This document shows, piece after piece, positions 16,629 through 24,700 of a DNA stretch of 64,000 bases. The stretch is from an uncultured Desulfovibrio sp. GTDB taxonomy: Bacteria > Desulfobacterota > Desulfovibrionia > Desulfovibrionales > Desulfovibrionaceae. The stretch spans positions 171,553 through 235,552 of the forward strand of contig CAJXYU010000008.1 of the NCBI GenBank assembly GCA_913063155.1. The letters are read 5' to 3'. A model generated the notes under the pieces. That model saw only the letters and a list, made by a program, of their open reading frames with translations. It had not been told where the DNA came from and did not search any database. The position numbers were made by a program, and so were the translations under genes. Numbering within the stretch: position 1 is the first letter of the stretch; the number at the start of each line of letters is the position of its first letter.

Positions 16629-18275
16629 TTAAGCATCCGGGAAGAGTTCTCCCCCCAGATCACGCAGCTTGTATTTCTGTATCTTGCCGCTGGCGGTCAT
16701 GGGGTATTCGGTGACGAAAGCCACGTACCTGGGAATCTTGTACCGCGAGATTTTGCCGCGGCAGAAGTCCTGCACGTCCTCGGGCGTCACGTCGGCCCCG
16801 TTTTTGAGAATGACGAACGCGCCCACTTCCTCGCCGAATTTTTTGCTCGGCACACCGGCCACCTGCACGTCCTGGATGTCGGGCATGGTGTACAGGAATT
16901 CCTCGATCTCGCGCGGATAAATGTTTTCGCCGCCCCGAATGATCATGTCCTTGAGCCTGCCGGTGATGGACAGATAGCCGTCCTCGTCCATGACGCCGAG
17001 ATCGCCGGAATGCAGCCAGCCATTCTGCTCCACGGCCTCGGCCGTGCCTTCGGGATTGTTGTAGTAGCCGACCATGACGTTGTAGCCCCGGCAGCAGACC
17101 TCGCCCTGCACGCCGCGCGGGCATTCCTCGCCGGTTTCCGGGTCCACGACCTTGACCTCGATTTCGGGCATGGCCTGCCCCACGGTTTCGGTCATGTGCT
17201 CCAGAGTGTCGCCGATGACCGTCTGGGTCATGACCGGGCTGGCCTCGGTAAGTCCGTAACAGATGGTGATCTCGCTCATGTTCATTTGATCCATGACCTG
17301 CTTCATGACCTCCACCGGACACGGGGACCCGGCCATGATGCCGGTACGCAGGGACGAGAAATCGAACTTGTCGAAGGTCTTGTGCTGAAGGGTGGCGATG
17401 AACATGGTGGGCACGCCGTAAAGGGACGTGCACTTTTCCTGCTCCACGGAAATCATGACCTGCAGGGGGTCGAAATCCTCAAGAATGACCATGGCCACCC
17501 CGTGGTTCACGCAGGCCAGCACGCCGAGCACGCAACCGAAGCAATGAAACAAGGGCACGGCCAGGCACAGACGGTCCTCGTGCGTATAGTTCATGTTTCT
17601 GCCGATCCAGTATCCGTTGTTGCCGATGTTGGAGTGGGTCAGCTGCACGCCCTTGGGGAACCCGGTGGTGCCGGAGGTGTACTGCATGTTGACCACGTCC
17701 TGCGGGTCCAGGGAATCCTGTCGGGCCTGGTAGTCGGCCTCGTCCACCACGGCGGACATGCCGATGACCTCGGGCATGGAGTACAGACCGCGATGCTTTT
17801 CCGCGCCGAGATAAAACACGCGCCTGAGGTGCGGGAACTTGGCGCTTTTGAGAAATCCGCGCTCATGCCCGCGCAGTTCGGGAATGAGTTCGTAGGTGGT
17901 GTTCAGGTAATCATGATCGCGGAACTCGCCGATGGTGACGAAATTCTCGGCCTCGGAATTTCTGAGCAGGTACTCCAACTCGTGGGTCCGGTAGTGGGTG
18001 TTGACCGTGAGCAGGACGGCCCCGATCTTGGCCGTGGCGAACTGCAGCGCCACCCAATAGGGAACGTTGTTGGCCCAGACGGCCACCTTCTCGCCCTTTT
18101 GCACGCCCAGGGCCATGAGCCCTTTGGCCATGTCGTCCACCAGCGTGCCGAACTCCTTCCAGGTCATGCGAAAATCACGGTCCACGTAGATGACCGCGTC
18201 GCTGTCGGGCCACTTTTCAACGGCTTCGTCGAGAAGCCGACCAAGGGTCACTTCCCTGAGTGCTGTCTCTCTCAT
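16629..18275 (-). CDS. AMP-forming acyl-CoA synthetase (second module)
   Basis: Fatty-acyl or related acyl-CoA synthetase of 548 residues. Motifs: YTSGTTGFPKG, YGLTEASPV, HSGDLGVMDEDGYLSITGR and the C-terminal Lys in MTASGKIQKYKLR. Sequence looks closer to FadD/fatty-acyl-CoA synthase types than the first module enzyme. The start at 18275 (MRETALREV) has AAGGAG upstream; the longer frame is not supported. The upstream HTH-cupin gene ends 10 bp away, so the two are cotranscribed. Confidence 0.9.
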   Translation of the reverse strand: MRETALREVTLGRLLDEAVEKWPDSDAVIYVDRDFRMTWKEFGTLVDDMAKGLMALGVQKGEKVAVWANNVPYWVALQFATAKIGAVLLTVNTHYRTHELEYLLRNSEAENFVTIGEFRDHDYLNTTYELIPELRGHERGFLKSAKFPHLRRVFYLGAEKHRGLYSMPEVIGMSAVVDEADYQARQDSLDPQDVVNMQYTSGTTGFPKGVQLTHSNIGNNGYWIGRNMNYTHEDRLCLAVPLFHCFGCVLGVLACVNHGVAMVILEDFDPLQVMISVEQEKCTSLYGVPTMFIATLQHKTFDKFDFSSLRTGIMAGSPCPVEVMKQVMDQMNMSEITICYGLTEASPVMTQTVIGDTLEHMTETVGQAMPEIEVKVVDPETGEECPRGVQGEVCCRGYNVMVGYYNNPEGTAEAVEQNGWLHSGDLGVMDEDGYLSITGRLKDMIIRGGENIYPREIEEFLYTMPDIQDVQVAGVPSKKFGEEVGAFVILKNGADVTPEDVQDFCRGKISRYKIPRYVAFVTEYPMTASGKIQKYKLRDLGGELFPDA

Positions 18276-18285
18276 GGCGCTCTCC

Positions 18286-18852
18286 TTATTCCGGCGGGAA
18301 GTAGAGCACCGCGTAGATCTCACATTTCTCGTCGCCGGCGGCGGAGACATTGTGCGGCACGATGGAGTTGAAATAGATGCTGTCGCCGGGTTCCAGAATC
18401 TGCTCTTCCTTGCCGTAGGTCACGGACAGCTGCCCGGAATGAACGATCATGAACTCCTCGCCCTCGTGGGAGGAAAGATGCTTGTCCTCGCCGGATTCGG
18501 GTAACAGTTCGATGAAGAACGGCTCCATGTGGCGGTCGCTCTTTCCCTTGCCCAAGGAGAAATAACGCAGCTCGGTCACATCCTTGTTGCGTTTCATGGT
18601 CATTTCCTCCCGACGCTCGTCCAAACGGACGATAAGCGGATCGCGGGAGACGTGATCGTCAAGGAAGGTGCCGAGACGGACGCCGAGGGCGCGAGCGATC
18701 TTGAGCAGGGGCCCCAGGGAAGGGTATAATCCTTCATCCTCGACGGATTTCAAAAAGTCCGGATCCAGGCCGGTTCTCTCGGCCATGGCTTCGGGCGTCA
18801 GCTCCAGCTTTTCCCTGAATGCCTTGATTCTCTTCCCTATCTTGTCCTGCAT
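18286..18852 (-). CDS. HTH-cupin transcriptional regulator (second module)
   Basis: XRE-type helix-turn-helix (about residues 5-58, with TPEAMAERTGLDPDFLKSVE) followed by a cupin domain (about 112-188, HEGEEFMIVHSG and EPGDSIYFNSIVPHNV). It has 188 residues from ATG 18852, which has GGAGGA seven bases upstream; ATG 18867 is in frame but poorly served. It is homologous in plan to the 15977 gene and lies at the head of this minus-strand run. A TCGAA-N5-TTCGA palindrome lies about 100 bp upstream. Confidence 0.88.
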   Translation of the reverse strand: MQDKIGKRIKAFREKLELTPEAMAERTGLDPDFLKSVEDEGLYPSLGPLLKIARALGVRLGTFLDDHVSRDPLIVRLDERREEMTMKRNKDVTELRYFSLGKGKSDRHMEPFFIELLPESGEDKHLSSHEGEEFMIVHSGQLSVTYGKEEQILEPGDSIYFNSIVPHNVSAAGDEKCEIYAVLYFPPE

Positions 18853-18951
18853 CAATGCGTCCTCCATACTCTGCCCCGGCGGGCGCGCGGCACCTTTGCC
18901 GTCTCTGGTTCCTTTCAAAAAAAACTCTTCCCCCAAAGCCCAGCTATGTAA

Positions 18952-18966
18952 TCGAAAAGCCTTCGA
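18952..18966. promoter_or_regulatory. Candidate operator palindrome
   Basis: Perfect inverted repeat TCGAA-AAGCC-TTCGA, about 100 bp upstream of the HTH-cupin gene and in the gap shared with the divergent TPR gene. It is a possible autoregulatory site; no second copy was found by eye near 16.5 kb. Confidence 0.4.
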
Positions 18967-19112
18967 AAGTCACGAAACCTACGCACCTGCCCGCTCTTGA
19001 AAAGCGGTCCATTCGCCCCCTGTTGGCGGTTGCAAACCGCCTCCCCCCTGTGTATCATTGCAAGAGTAGAATTTTCATTAATGATCATAGACAGTTCTCA
19101 AAGGAACCGGTT

Positions 19113-19943
19113 GTGGCGGAAAAAGACAACACCCTTGATCTCGACGAAATCGTCGAGCCCGCGACCCCTGAAGGCCCCGACCAGGGCGGCGAAGACTTCT
19201 CCATGCCCGAAGAGGCCAAACACATCAGGATACAGGGCACCTTCTCCTCCCAGCAGGTGGACAAGGTCGGCACCGGCACGACGACGCGCAAGACCGTGAG
19301 CAAGACCTTCTGGTACTGCGAGGAACGGGAGGACGGCATGGTCGAACTCCAACCCCTGAACGTGAACAACGTTCCCTCCGGCGCCAAGACCGAGATGCCG
19401 CGCGAGGACGTCATCAACAAGTTCAATCCGGAGCCGGAGTATTACCAGCAGAAGGTCTTTCCCAAACTCAAGGAACTGAACGAATCCCTTCAGCGCGCCG
19501 AAGACCAGCGCAAGAACGGCTCGTTCTACAGCGCGGAATTCGAATTCAAGCAGGCCCTGGACGTGGACGAAGACAACGTGCGCGCCAACTTCGGGCTGGG
19601 GCTGACATATATGGAGCGGGGCGAACCCAACAAGGCCAACGACATGTTCCGCCGTCTGGTAGGCCTTGAGGCGGCTTTTTCGCCGGAACACAAACACCTT
19701 TTCAACGAGTTCGGCATCAACCTGCGCAAGTCCAATCTCTTTGCCCAGGCCATAGAATATTACGGCAAGGCCATCGAGACCGCGGACGAGGAAGACGAAA
19801 ACCTGCACTACAACATGGCCCGGGCCTTCTTCGGCAAAGGGGAAAAGGAGCAGTGCGCCGAGCACCTGCAAAAGGCGATCGGCATCAACCCGCAATTTGA
19901 GGAAGCCCGGAAATTCCTCGAGTACCTCAACAAGAAAAGCTGA
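19113..19943 (+). CDS. TPR repeat protein
   Basis: Cytoplasmic protein of 276 residues with no signal peptide. An acidic N-terminus (DLDEIVEPATPEGP) and a basic, polar region (about 30-100) lead into tetratricopeptide repeats from about residue 125 to the end (SAEFEFKQALDVDEDNVRANFGLG, counted as several short units). The start is GTG 19113 with AAGGAA six bases upstream; the reading frame continues upstream without a ribosome site. It is followed 4 bp later by an ABC ATPase gene, but its role in that operon is unknown. Confidence 0.8.
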   Translation: MAEKDNTLDLDEIVEPATPEGPDQGGEDFSMPEEAKHIRIQGTFSSQQVDKVGTGTTTRKTVSKTFWYCEEREDGMVELQPLNVNNVPSGAKTEMPREDVINKFNPEPEYYQQKVFPKLKELNESLQRAEDQRKNGSFYSAEFEFKQALDVDEDNVRANFGLGLTYMERGEPNKANDMFRRLVGLEAAFSPEHKHLFNEFGINLRKSNLFAQAIEYYGKAIETADEEDENLHYNMARAFFGKGEKEQCAEHLQKAIGINPQFEEARKFLEYLNKKS

Positions 19944-19947
19944 GCCC

Positions 19948-20601
19948 ATGATCCTGGAACTCGACAGCATCTCTTTCGCCTACCCGGACGGAGCCTCGCT
20001 GTTCGAGCATGTGGACCTGTCCTTAGAGGCCAAAGAATTCCTGCTCATCCGCGGCCCTTCCGGTACGGGAAAGTCCACCCTGCTGCGCCTGCTCTGCCGC
20101 CTGGAGGAACCGACTGAAGGCACCTTGCGCTTCGACGGCATTCCTTATGCGGACATGCCCCCTGCGGAACTTCGACGCCATGTGGCCTACGTGCAGCAAA
20201 CTCCCACCCTGATGGACGGCACGGTGCGCGACAACCTGCGCACGCCCTTCACCTTCAAGGCCAACAAGGCCCTGGTTTCGCCCGACGACCCGACCCTTCA
20301 GCAATATCTCAACGACTACCTGCTGAGCGGAGTGAGCCTCGACATGGAGGCAAAACAGCTGTCCGTGGGCCAGGCCCAGCGGGTCTGCCTGATCCGGTCC
20401 CAGTTGCTTTCACCCCGGATACTGCTCATGGACGAGCCCACCTCGGCCCTGGACCCGGACAGTGCGGCAGTGGTCCTGGAAACGGCCAGACGCCTCAGAA
20501 ACGAAGGCATGACCATTCTGATGATCTCCCATTCGGAAACAACTCCGGACGGAGTGACCGGTTTCCTGAAGATCGGCGGCAAAACCGTGGAGCGCTCATG
20601 A
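19948..20601 (+). CDS. fetA: ABC transporter ATP-binding protein, FetA-like
   Basis: ATPase of a two-gene ABC exporter. The 217 residues carry Walker A GPSGTGKST, a Q-loop YVQQTPT, the signature LSVGQAQRV (a variant of LSGGQ with V for G), Walker B ILLMDEPTSALD and the H-loop MISHSE. Together with the UPF0014-type permease that overlaps it by 4 bp, it matches the FetAB (YbbLM) system described as an iron exporter in E. coli. Iron as substrate is inferred from family membership. Confidence 0.85.
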   Translation: MILELDSISFAYPDGASLFEHVDLSLEAKEFLLIRGPSGTGKSTLLRLLCRLEEPTEGTLRFDGIPYADMPPAELRRHVAYVQQTPTLMDGTVRDNLRTPFTFKANKALVSPDDPTLQQYLNDYLLSGVSLDMEAKQLSVGQAQRVCLIRSQLLSPRILLMDEPTSALDPDSAAVVLETARRLRNEGMTILMISHSETTPDGVTGFLKIGGKTVERS

Positions 20602-21377
20602 ACACCGTCATCGACATCGGACCGGTGCAGCTGGTCCTGTGCCTGGTCTTCGTACTTGCAGCGGGCGGGGCCTCCCTGGCCCACAACCTGGGGCTGGGCA
20701 AGGACCTGGCAGTGGGCACGGTGCGCACCTTCGCCCAACTCTTTCTCATGGGCTACGTGCTCAAATTCGTGTTCAAGCTGAACATGGCCGCTCCGGTGCT
20801 GGGCGTGTTCCTGCTCATGGTGGCCGCCGCGACCCAGATCATTCACAGTCGGGTCAAGCAGCGAACCGTGCCCTTCCTCCTGCCCACCTTCCTGTCCATG
20901 TTCATCAGCTATTCCGTGATCTCCTACCTGGTGGTGGGCGTCATCGTGGGGGCCGCCCCGTGGTGGAGCCCGCAGTATTTCATCCCTCTGGCAGGCATGA
21001 TCGTCGGCAACTCCATGACCGCCATCGCGGTCTCCCTGGAACGGCTCTTTTCCGAACTCAAAAGCAAACACGCCGAAGTGGAGATGCGCCTTGTGCTGGG
21101 CGCCACTCCGGAGGAAGCCAGCCGCGAAATCGTGGCCGACGCGGTGCGGGCGGGCATGATCCCGTCCATCAACTCGCTCATGGGGGTGGGCATCGTGTTC
21201 CTGCCGGGTATGATGACCGGGCAGATCCTAGCCGGAGCCGATCCGCTGGTATCCATCCGCTATCAGATCGTGGTCATGCTCATGCTTGTGGCGGCCACGG
21301 CCATCGGTTCGGTGCTGGTGGTGGGCCTGGTGCGCAGGCGATGTTTCGGCAAGGCGCACCAGCCGTTGGTGCGTTAG
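20598..21377 (+). CDS. fetB: ABC transporter permease, FetB-like (UPF0014)
   Basis: Membrane partner of the preceding ATPase, 259 residues with about seven membrane helices. The family hallmarks are TVRTFAQLFLMGYVLKFVF near residue 37, MIVGNSMTAIAVSLERL, the charged loop LVLGATPEEASREIV and FLPGMMTGQILAGADP. Start overlaps the ATPase stop (ATGA arrangement). Its stop overlaps by 4 bp the stop of the convergent glycosyltransferase gene. Confidence 0.88.
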   Translation: MNTVIDIGPVQLVLCLVFVLAAGGASLAHNLGLGKDLAVGTVRTFAQLFLMGYVLKFVFKLNMAAPVLGVFLLMVAAATQIIHSRVKQRTVPFLLPTFLSMFISYSVISYLVVGVIVGAAPWWSPQYFIPLAGMIVGNSMTAIAVSLERLFSELKSKHAEVEMRLVLGATPEEASREIVADAVRAGMIPSINSLMGVGIVFLPGMMTGQILAGADPLVSIRYQIVVMLMLVAATAIGSVLVVGLVRRRCFGKAHQPLVR

Positions 21378-22795
21378 CTGCAGTCCCGCCCGCCAAGCGA
21401 GGCGAGCCGTTCCAGCATTTCCATGACCGCCGCCCAGGCCGGGAGTGAATAGCCGTTATTCTGCAGGTACATGTGGGCGAAACCCGTCAGGGGTCTGAGC
21501 CGCGCCGGACTGTCCTCCCAGAAGGATTCATCGAGGATGGCTCCGGTACGCAGCCCGTGGCCGAATTGCCGGGACATGACCGGCACATGGGAGAGCATCT
21601 CCCCGGCCGCATGGGGAGCTGTGCGCTGCACGTCCGCCCAGGCCGCAACGCAGCGTTCATCGTCCCAAAGGCCGAACCTTCCACCGAACCAGGCGGTCCA
21701 AAACCGCTCCAGGACGCGCTCCTCGCCCTCACTCCCGCCTCCCAACGCCTGCAGGTGATACAGGCCGTCCGGAGAGACGCCGGTTTGATAGAACTCCAGT
21801 CCCGGCAAATGCAGCTTGCCCAGCTTGACGGAATCGCCGCCCGCCACCATCCTGGCGGCCAGCACGGCAATACGTCTGGCGTCAAAGGGGGCGTGGCATT
21901 CCAGGCTCTCCATGGTGCATGCCCAACAGCCTCGGGCGCACTCCATGTCGGCCCGCAGCACGTAATGGCCCGGTGGATAGGGGCCGGTCTCCCACGGGGC
22001 CACGTTGCCCATGGACAGGTTCAGGCATTTCAGTCCGGTCCAGGCCGCCAGATGCATGGGCCCGGTGTCCGGAGTGATGAACAGGGCCAGGGTCTGTCCC
22101 ACGGCCCCGAATTCGCCCAGGCCGAGCTTGCCGCACATGTTCAGGACCGGCCCGTCGAAAAGGCGCTCCACTTCCCGGCTCGGCTCCACCTCGGCAGGCC
22201 CGCCGAAAAGCACGGGCCGCAGTCCCCGGTTGAGCAATTCGGGCATGAGCTGCGCCCAGAATTGCGGCGTGGGACGCTTGGCCTCCTCGCTGGCCCCAAG
22301 AAACAGGCCCACCTTGTTGCTCCGCCCCGCCATATCGCGCGGGGTCTCGAAGGAGGTGGCCGCCATGCGGGCAAGCGGAATGACGTCCAGGGCGTTGAGA
22401 TCGGCCCAGTGGAAACGGTTGTAGCGGTTGTTGTGCACCAGCCCTGCGCGATAAAGTTGCCAGTCGCCCCGGATGTGTTGTCCGCCGCCATCCTGGAGCA
22501 TGGGGCCGATTTTGTCTCCGGCCTTCAGCTCTGCGGCCAGGCCCGCGGCCTCGGGCCGAATGCTCAGGTTGATGAGCAGCTCGTACTCGTGCCGCCTGAG
22601 ATGCTCCAACCCGCTCCAGGGAATGAAGACCACCTGCGGTGCCAGGGGCATGAGCGGCTTGTAAAAACCCTCCTCGGCAACCACCCAGACGGGATGACCG
22701 GGAAACTCCCGCTGCAGCCAGAGGAACAGGGGAAAGGAAAGGATCAGGTCCCCCATGCGCTGCATCTGGAGCACAAGGATCGGCTTTTTTCCCAT
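21374..22795 (-). CDS. Glycosyltransferase family 9 (heptosyltransferase-like)
   Basis: Predicted transferase of 473 residues. The N-terminus ILVLQMQRMGDLILSFPLF is the ADP-heptose:LPS heptosyltransferase opening, and ITPDTGPMHLAAWTGLKCLNL is the conserved C-terminal donor site. A Cys cluster (ECARGCWACTMESLEC) around residue 290 and a C-terminal extension of about 150 residues are beyond the usual GT9 core. The start at 22795 lies 2 bp after the upstream CgeB-like stop, so they are translationally coupled. The acceptor may be LPS, polysaccharide or protein. Confidence 0.85.
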   Translation of the reverse strand: MGKKPILVLQMQRMGDLILSFPLFLWLQREFPGHPVWVVAEEGFYKPLMPLAPQVVFIPWSGLEHLRRHEYELLINLSIRPEAAGLAAELKAGDKIGPMLQDGGGQHIRGDWQLYRAGLVHNNRYNRFHWADLNALDVIPLARMAATSFETPRDMAGRSNKVGLFLGASEEAKRPTPQFWAQLMPELLNRGLRPVLFGGPAEVEPSREVERLFDGPVLNMCGKLGLGEFGAVGQTLALFITPDTGPMHLAAWTGLKCLNLSMGNVAPWETGPYPPGHYVLRADMECARGCWACTMESLECHAPFDARRIAVLAARMVAGGDSVKLGKLHLPGLEFYQTGVSPDGLYHLQALGGGSEGEERVLERFWTAWFGGRFGLWDDERCVAAWADVQRTAPHAAGEMLSHVPVMSRQFGHGLRTGAILDESFWEDSPARLRPLTGFAHMYLQNNGYSLPAWAAVMEMLERLASLGGRDCS

Positions 22796-22797
22796 TG

Positions 22798-24012
22798 CTA
22801 ACCCAGAGTCTGATTCAGTTTGTCGAGCAGAGTACAAATTCTGTGATCATAGGTATGCTCGGCCAGAACCCGTTTGCGCCCGGCTTCGGCCACTTTGCTG
22901 CGGGCCTCGGCGTCGTGCAGATATTTCTCCAGCAGTTCCGGAATCTCGTCCAAAGTGCGGTAAAAAACCACTTCAGCGCCGGGCTCGAACAAGTCCTCGA
23001 TCTGGTCACGGTGGTCCGTAAGCAGGAACGCGCCGCAACAGGGAACGTCGAACACGCGCTGGTTGCACGCACCTTTCATCTGTTTGCTGGTGCAGTTGAA
23101 GTTCACGTCGCTGGCCAGGTAGAAGTCGGGCAGTTCGTCGTAATAGCGCAGCTCCTTGTGATAGCGCCAGCCCTGGACGTGCTTGTATATCTCCTTCCAC
23201 CCCTTGTCGCCCACGATGAGCGGCTCGAAGGGCATGGTGCGCATGATGCACTCGCGGCGGTAAAGGCAGGTGGCCAGCCAAGTCAGGTAGGTCTCGTAGG
23301 CCAGGACGCGCTCACGCGGCAGACGATCCATGTCGGAAAGCACGTCGGGCCGCTCCCGGCGCATGTATTCGCGCACGGTCCGGTCCCCGGATTCGACGAA
23401 CCCTTCGGCTATGTCGAATCCGGCCTCCACCATGAGGAAGGAGGGTTGCGCGGCCACGAAACGCATTTCGGTCTTTTTCTTCATGGAGTTGCCCACAAAG
23501 GAGACCCGGGCCTTGAGTTCGTCGGGTACTTCGCGGCCTTCGGGCCTGAACCTGTGCGGGTCCGCTCCCAGAGGCAGATGATGCACGGCCTCAAAACCCA
23601 TGTCATGCAGGCTTTCCACGGTGTCCGCGTCCCAAGTGAAAAGAATGGTGCGCCCAACGTCCAGATTGCTGTAGGCGTCCAGAATCAGATGCGGATTGTC
23701 CACGAACCAGCTTGCCAGCGGCACCTTAAGCTGGTTCAGGATGGACATGAGTACGCCCTCCCGGTCCACACCCAGGTGATTAACCGTGAGGACCACGTCC
23801 GGCTTGAACTCGACCAGGGTGTTGGTCATGAGTTCCACGAACTCCCGCAGGTCCATTTCCTTGGCAGCCAAATCGAGCAGACGATGGGGCACGCCCAGGC
23901 GCTCCATGGCGGCCACAAGCTCGCCCATGATGAAATACTGGCTGGTCAGCAACAGAATGCGCGGCATTTTCCCGCGAAACTTCGGCTGGTTGGGTACTAT
24001 GTTCTGTTCCAT
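22798..24012 (-). CDS. CgeB family glycosyltransferase-like protein
   Basis: A 404-residue protein with the CgeB/DUF3880 plan: an N-terminal Rossmann-type region (PRILLLTSQYFIMGELVAAM, DVVLTVNHLGVDREG) and a C-terminal glycosyltransferase-1-like domain (LPDFYLASDVNFNCTSKQMKGACNQRVFDVPCCGAFLL). ATG 24012 is used; ATG 23967 (MPRILLLT) is a good alternative, since many relatives start there. The neighbour is a GT9 enzyme. CgeB-type proteins are often linked to surface or flagellin glycosylation, which is only a suggestion here. Confidence 0.8.
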   Translation of the reverse strand: MEQNIVPNQPKFRGKMPRILLLTSQYFIMGELVAAMERLGVPHRLLDLAAKEMDLREFVELMTNTLVEFKPDVVLTVNHLGVDREGVLMSILNQLKVPLASWFVDNPHLILDAYSNLDVGRTILFTWDADTVESLHDMGFEAVHHLPLGADPHRFRPEGREVPDELKARVSFVGNSMKKKTEMRFVAAQPSFLMVEAGFDIAEGFVESGDRTVREYMRRERPDVLSDMDRLPRERVLAYETYLTWLATCLYRRECIMRTMPFEPLIVGDKGWKEIYKHVQGWRYHKELRYYDELPDFYLASDVNFNCTSKQMKGACNQRVFDVPCCGAFLLTDHRDQIEDLFEPGAEVVFYRTLDEIPELLEKYLHDAEARSKVAEAGRKRVLAEHTYDHRICTLLDKLNQTLG

Positions 24013-24307
24013 AGCTTCGACATGTACCTTTGTGAAGAAGCTATGTCTAGAAGACGGCTGAAGAAGGGGGAAAAAATGTGCCATGCCTTTCAGGCAACGG
24101 CGTAACCACAATTGCAGGAACGGCTTCGAGAATCATTTGAGGAAAGAACGAAAAGAGAAAAAAACACAGGCCCAATGCGTATCCCCGCTTTCGTTTGTTT
24201 AAATGCAAACCGCTCCGGCAGCTGAGGCGCCGGGCCGACAAGGCACAAAAACGATCAAGCCCCAATGGACAACTCAGGCAGGAAAGAAGCGGTCGAGCGG
24301 CAGGCGC
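24013..24307. other. Intergenic DNA without recognisable gene
   Basis: About 300 bases between the CgeB-like start and the repeat. It must hold the promoter of the minus-strand CgeB-GT9 pair, but I see no clear -10/-35 or -24/-12 signal. Short ORFs here have no ribosome site. Confidence 0.5.
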
Positions 24308-24363
24308 AAAAAAAAAGAGCAGGGCCGACGCGTATACCCAATACGCGAGGGGTTGCTCTTTTT
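24308..24363 (-). terminator. Strong terminator of the predicted small RNA
   Basis: AAAGAGCA (24314-24321) pairs with TGCTCTTT (24354-24361), and the inner CGCGTAT (24329-24335) pairs with ATACGCG (24341-24347). On the minus strand it runs into nine T residues (24308-24316). A short T-run on the other side makes it possibly bidirectional. Confidence 0.85.
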
Positions 24364-24470
24364 GCAGCAACGAACTGATCGGCTGCTTATCGCCTGCCGG
24401 AAAACGAGAAGGCCCCCGAGGGACCTATTCCCTGGGAGCCTTTGGTTTCTCGTATTGCAAAAGAAGGATG
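24308..24470 (-). ncRNA. Predicted sigma-54-dependent small RNA
   Basis: Predicted transcript of about 160 nt on the minus strand. The start is placed near 24470, 12 bases after the -12 element of the promoter at 24482-24498. A long hairpin (24404-24453) has an outer ACGAGAA/TTCTCGT stem and an inner 12-bp stem with one bulge. A linker of about 40 bases follows, containing GCAGC/GCTGC (24364-24386). It ends in the strong terminator at 24308-24363. No ORF with a ribosome site is visible. The same sequence occurs a second time at 26092. This is sequence-based inference; expression is untested. Confidence 0.55.
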
Positions 24471-24651
24471 CTTTTCTATTAGCATCGGTCGTGCCAAACT
24501 CTTGCAAAACACCAAAATTATTTTTTATTCCTTATATTACAAAAACTTATATGATTAAAAATCTCCCCTCGTTTAACTTGAAATCCCTGAAAACAGTACA
24601 AAATCTTTGACAAGACCGGCTTCCTCCCCGTGAGGGACAAAAATTTTATAC
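24322..24651. repeat. Long direct repeat, copy A
   Basis: This 330-bp segment recurs at 26092-26422 with about six substitutions and one single-base insertion by eye (near 98% identity). It contains the small-RNA body, its sigma-54 promoter and about 150 bp of AT-rich upstream DNA that could hold enhancer sites. It lies downstream of the Nramp-like gene stop on the minus strand. Confidence 0.93.
24482..24498 (-). promoter_or_regulatory. Sigma-54 promoter of the predicted small RNA
   Basis: Reads TTGGCACGACCGATGCT on the minus strand. Compared with the consensus YTGGCACG-N4-TTGCW only the first T of TTGC differs. GG and GC have the required 10-base spacing. AT-rich DNA upstream would suit bending by IHF. 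Confidence 0.7.
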
Positions 24652-24700
24652 TTGGACGAGAAGAGCCCAACCGATCAAAATCGTTTCCCATCCCGCTGTA

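Noticed and set aside
18855..19112. N-terminal extension of the TPR gene back to 18855
   Set aside because: The extension is basic and unlike the rest, overlaps the divergent regulator start, and lacks a ribosome site. GTG 19113 has a good one.
24195..24482. ORF in the repeat, with a near-identical partner at 26025-26252
   Set aside because: The shared peptide follows from the DNA repeat. There is no ribosome site, and the frame crosses the hairpins of the predicted small RNA.
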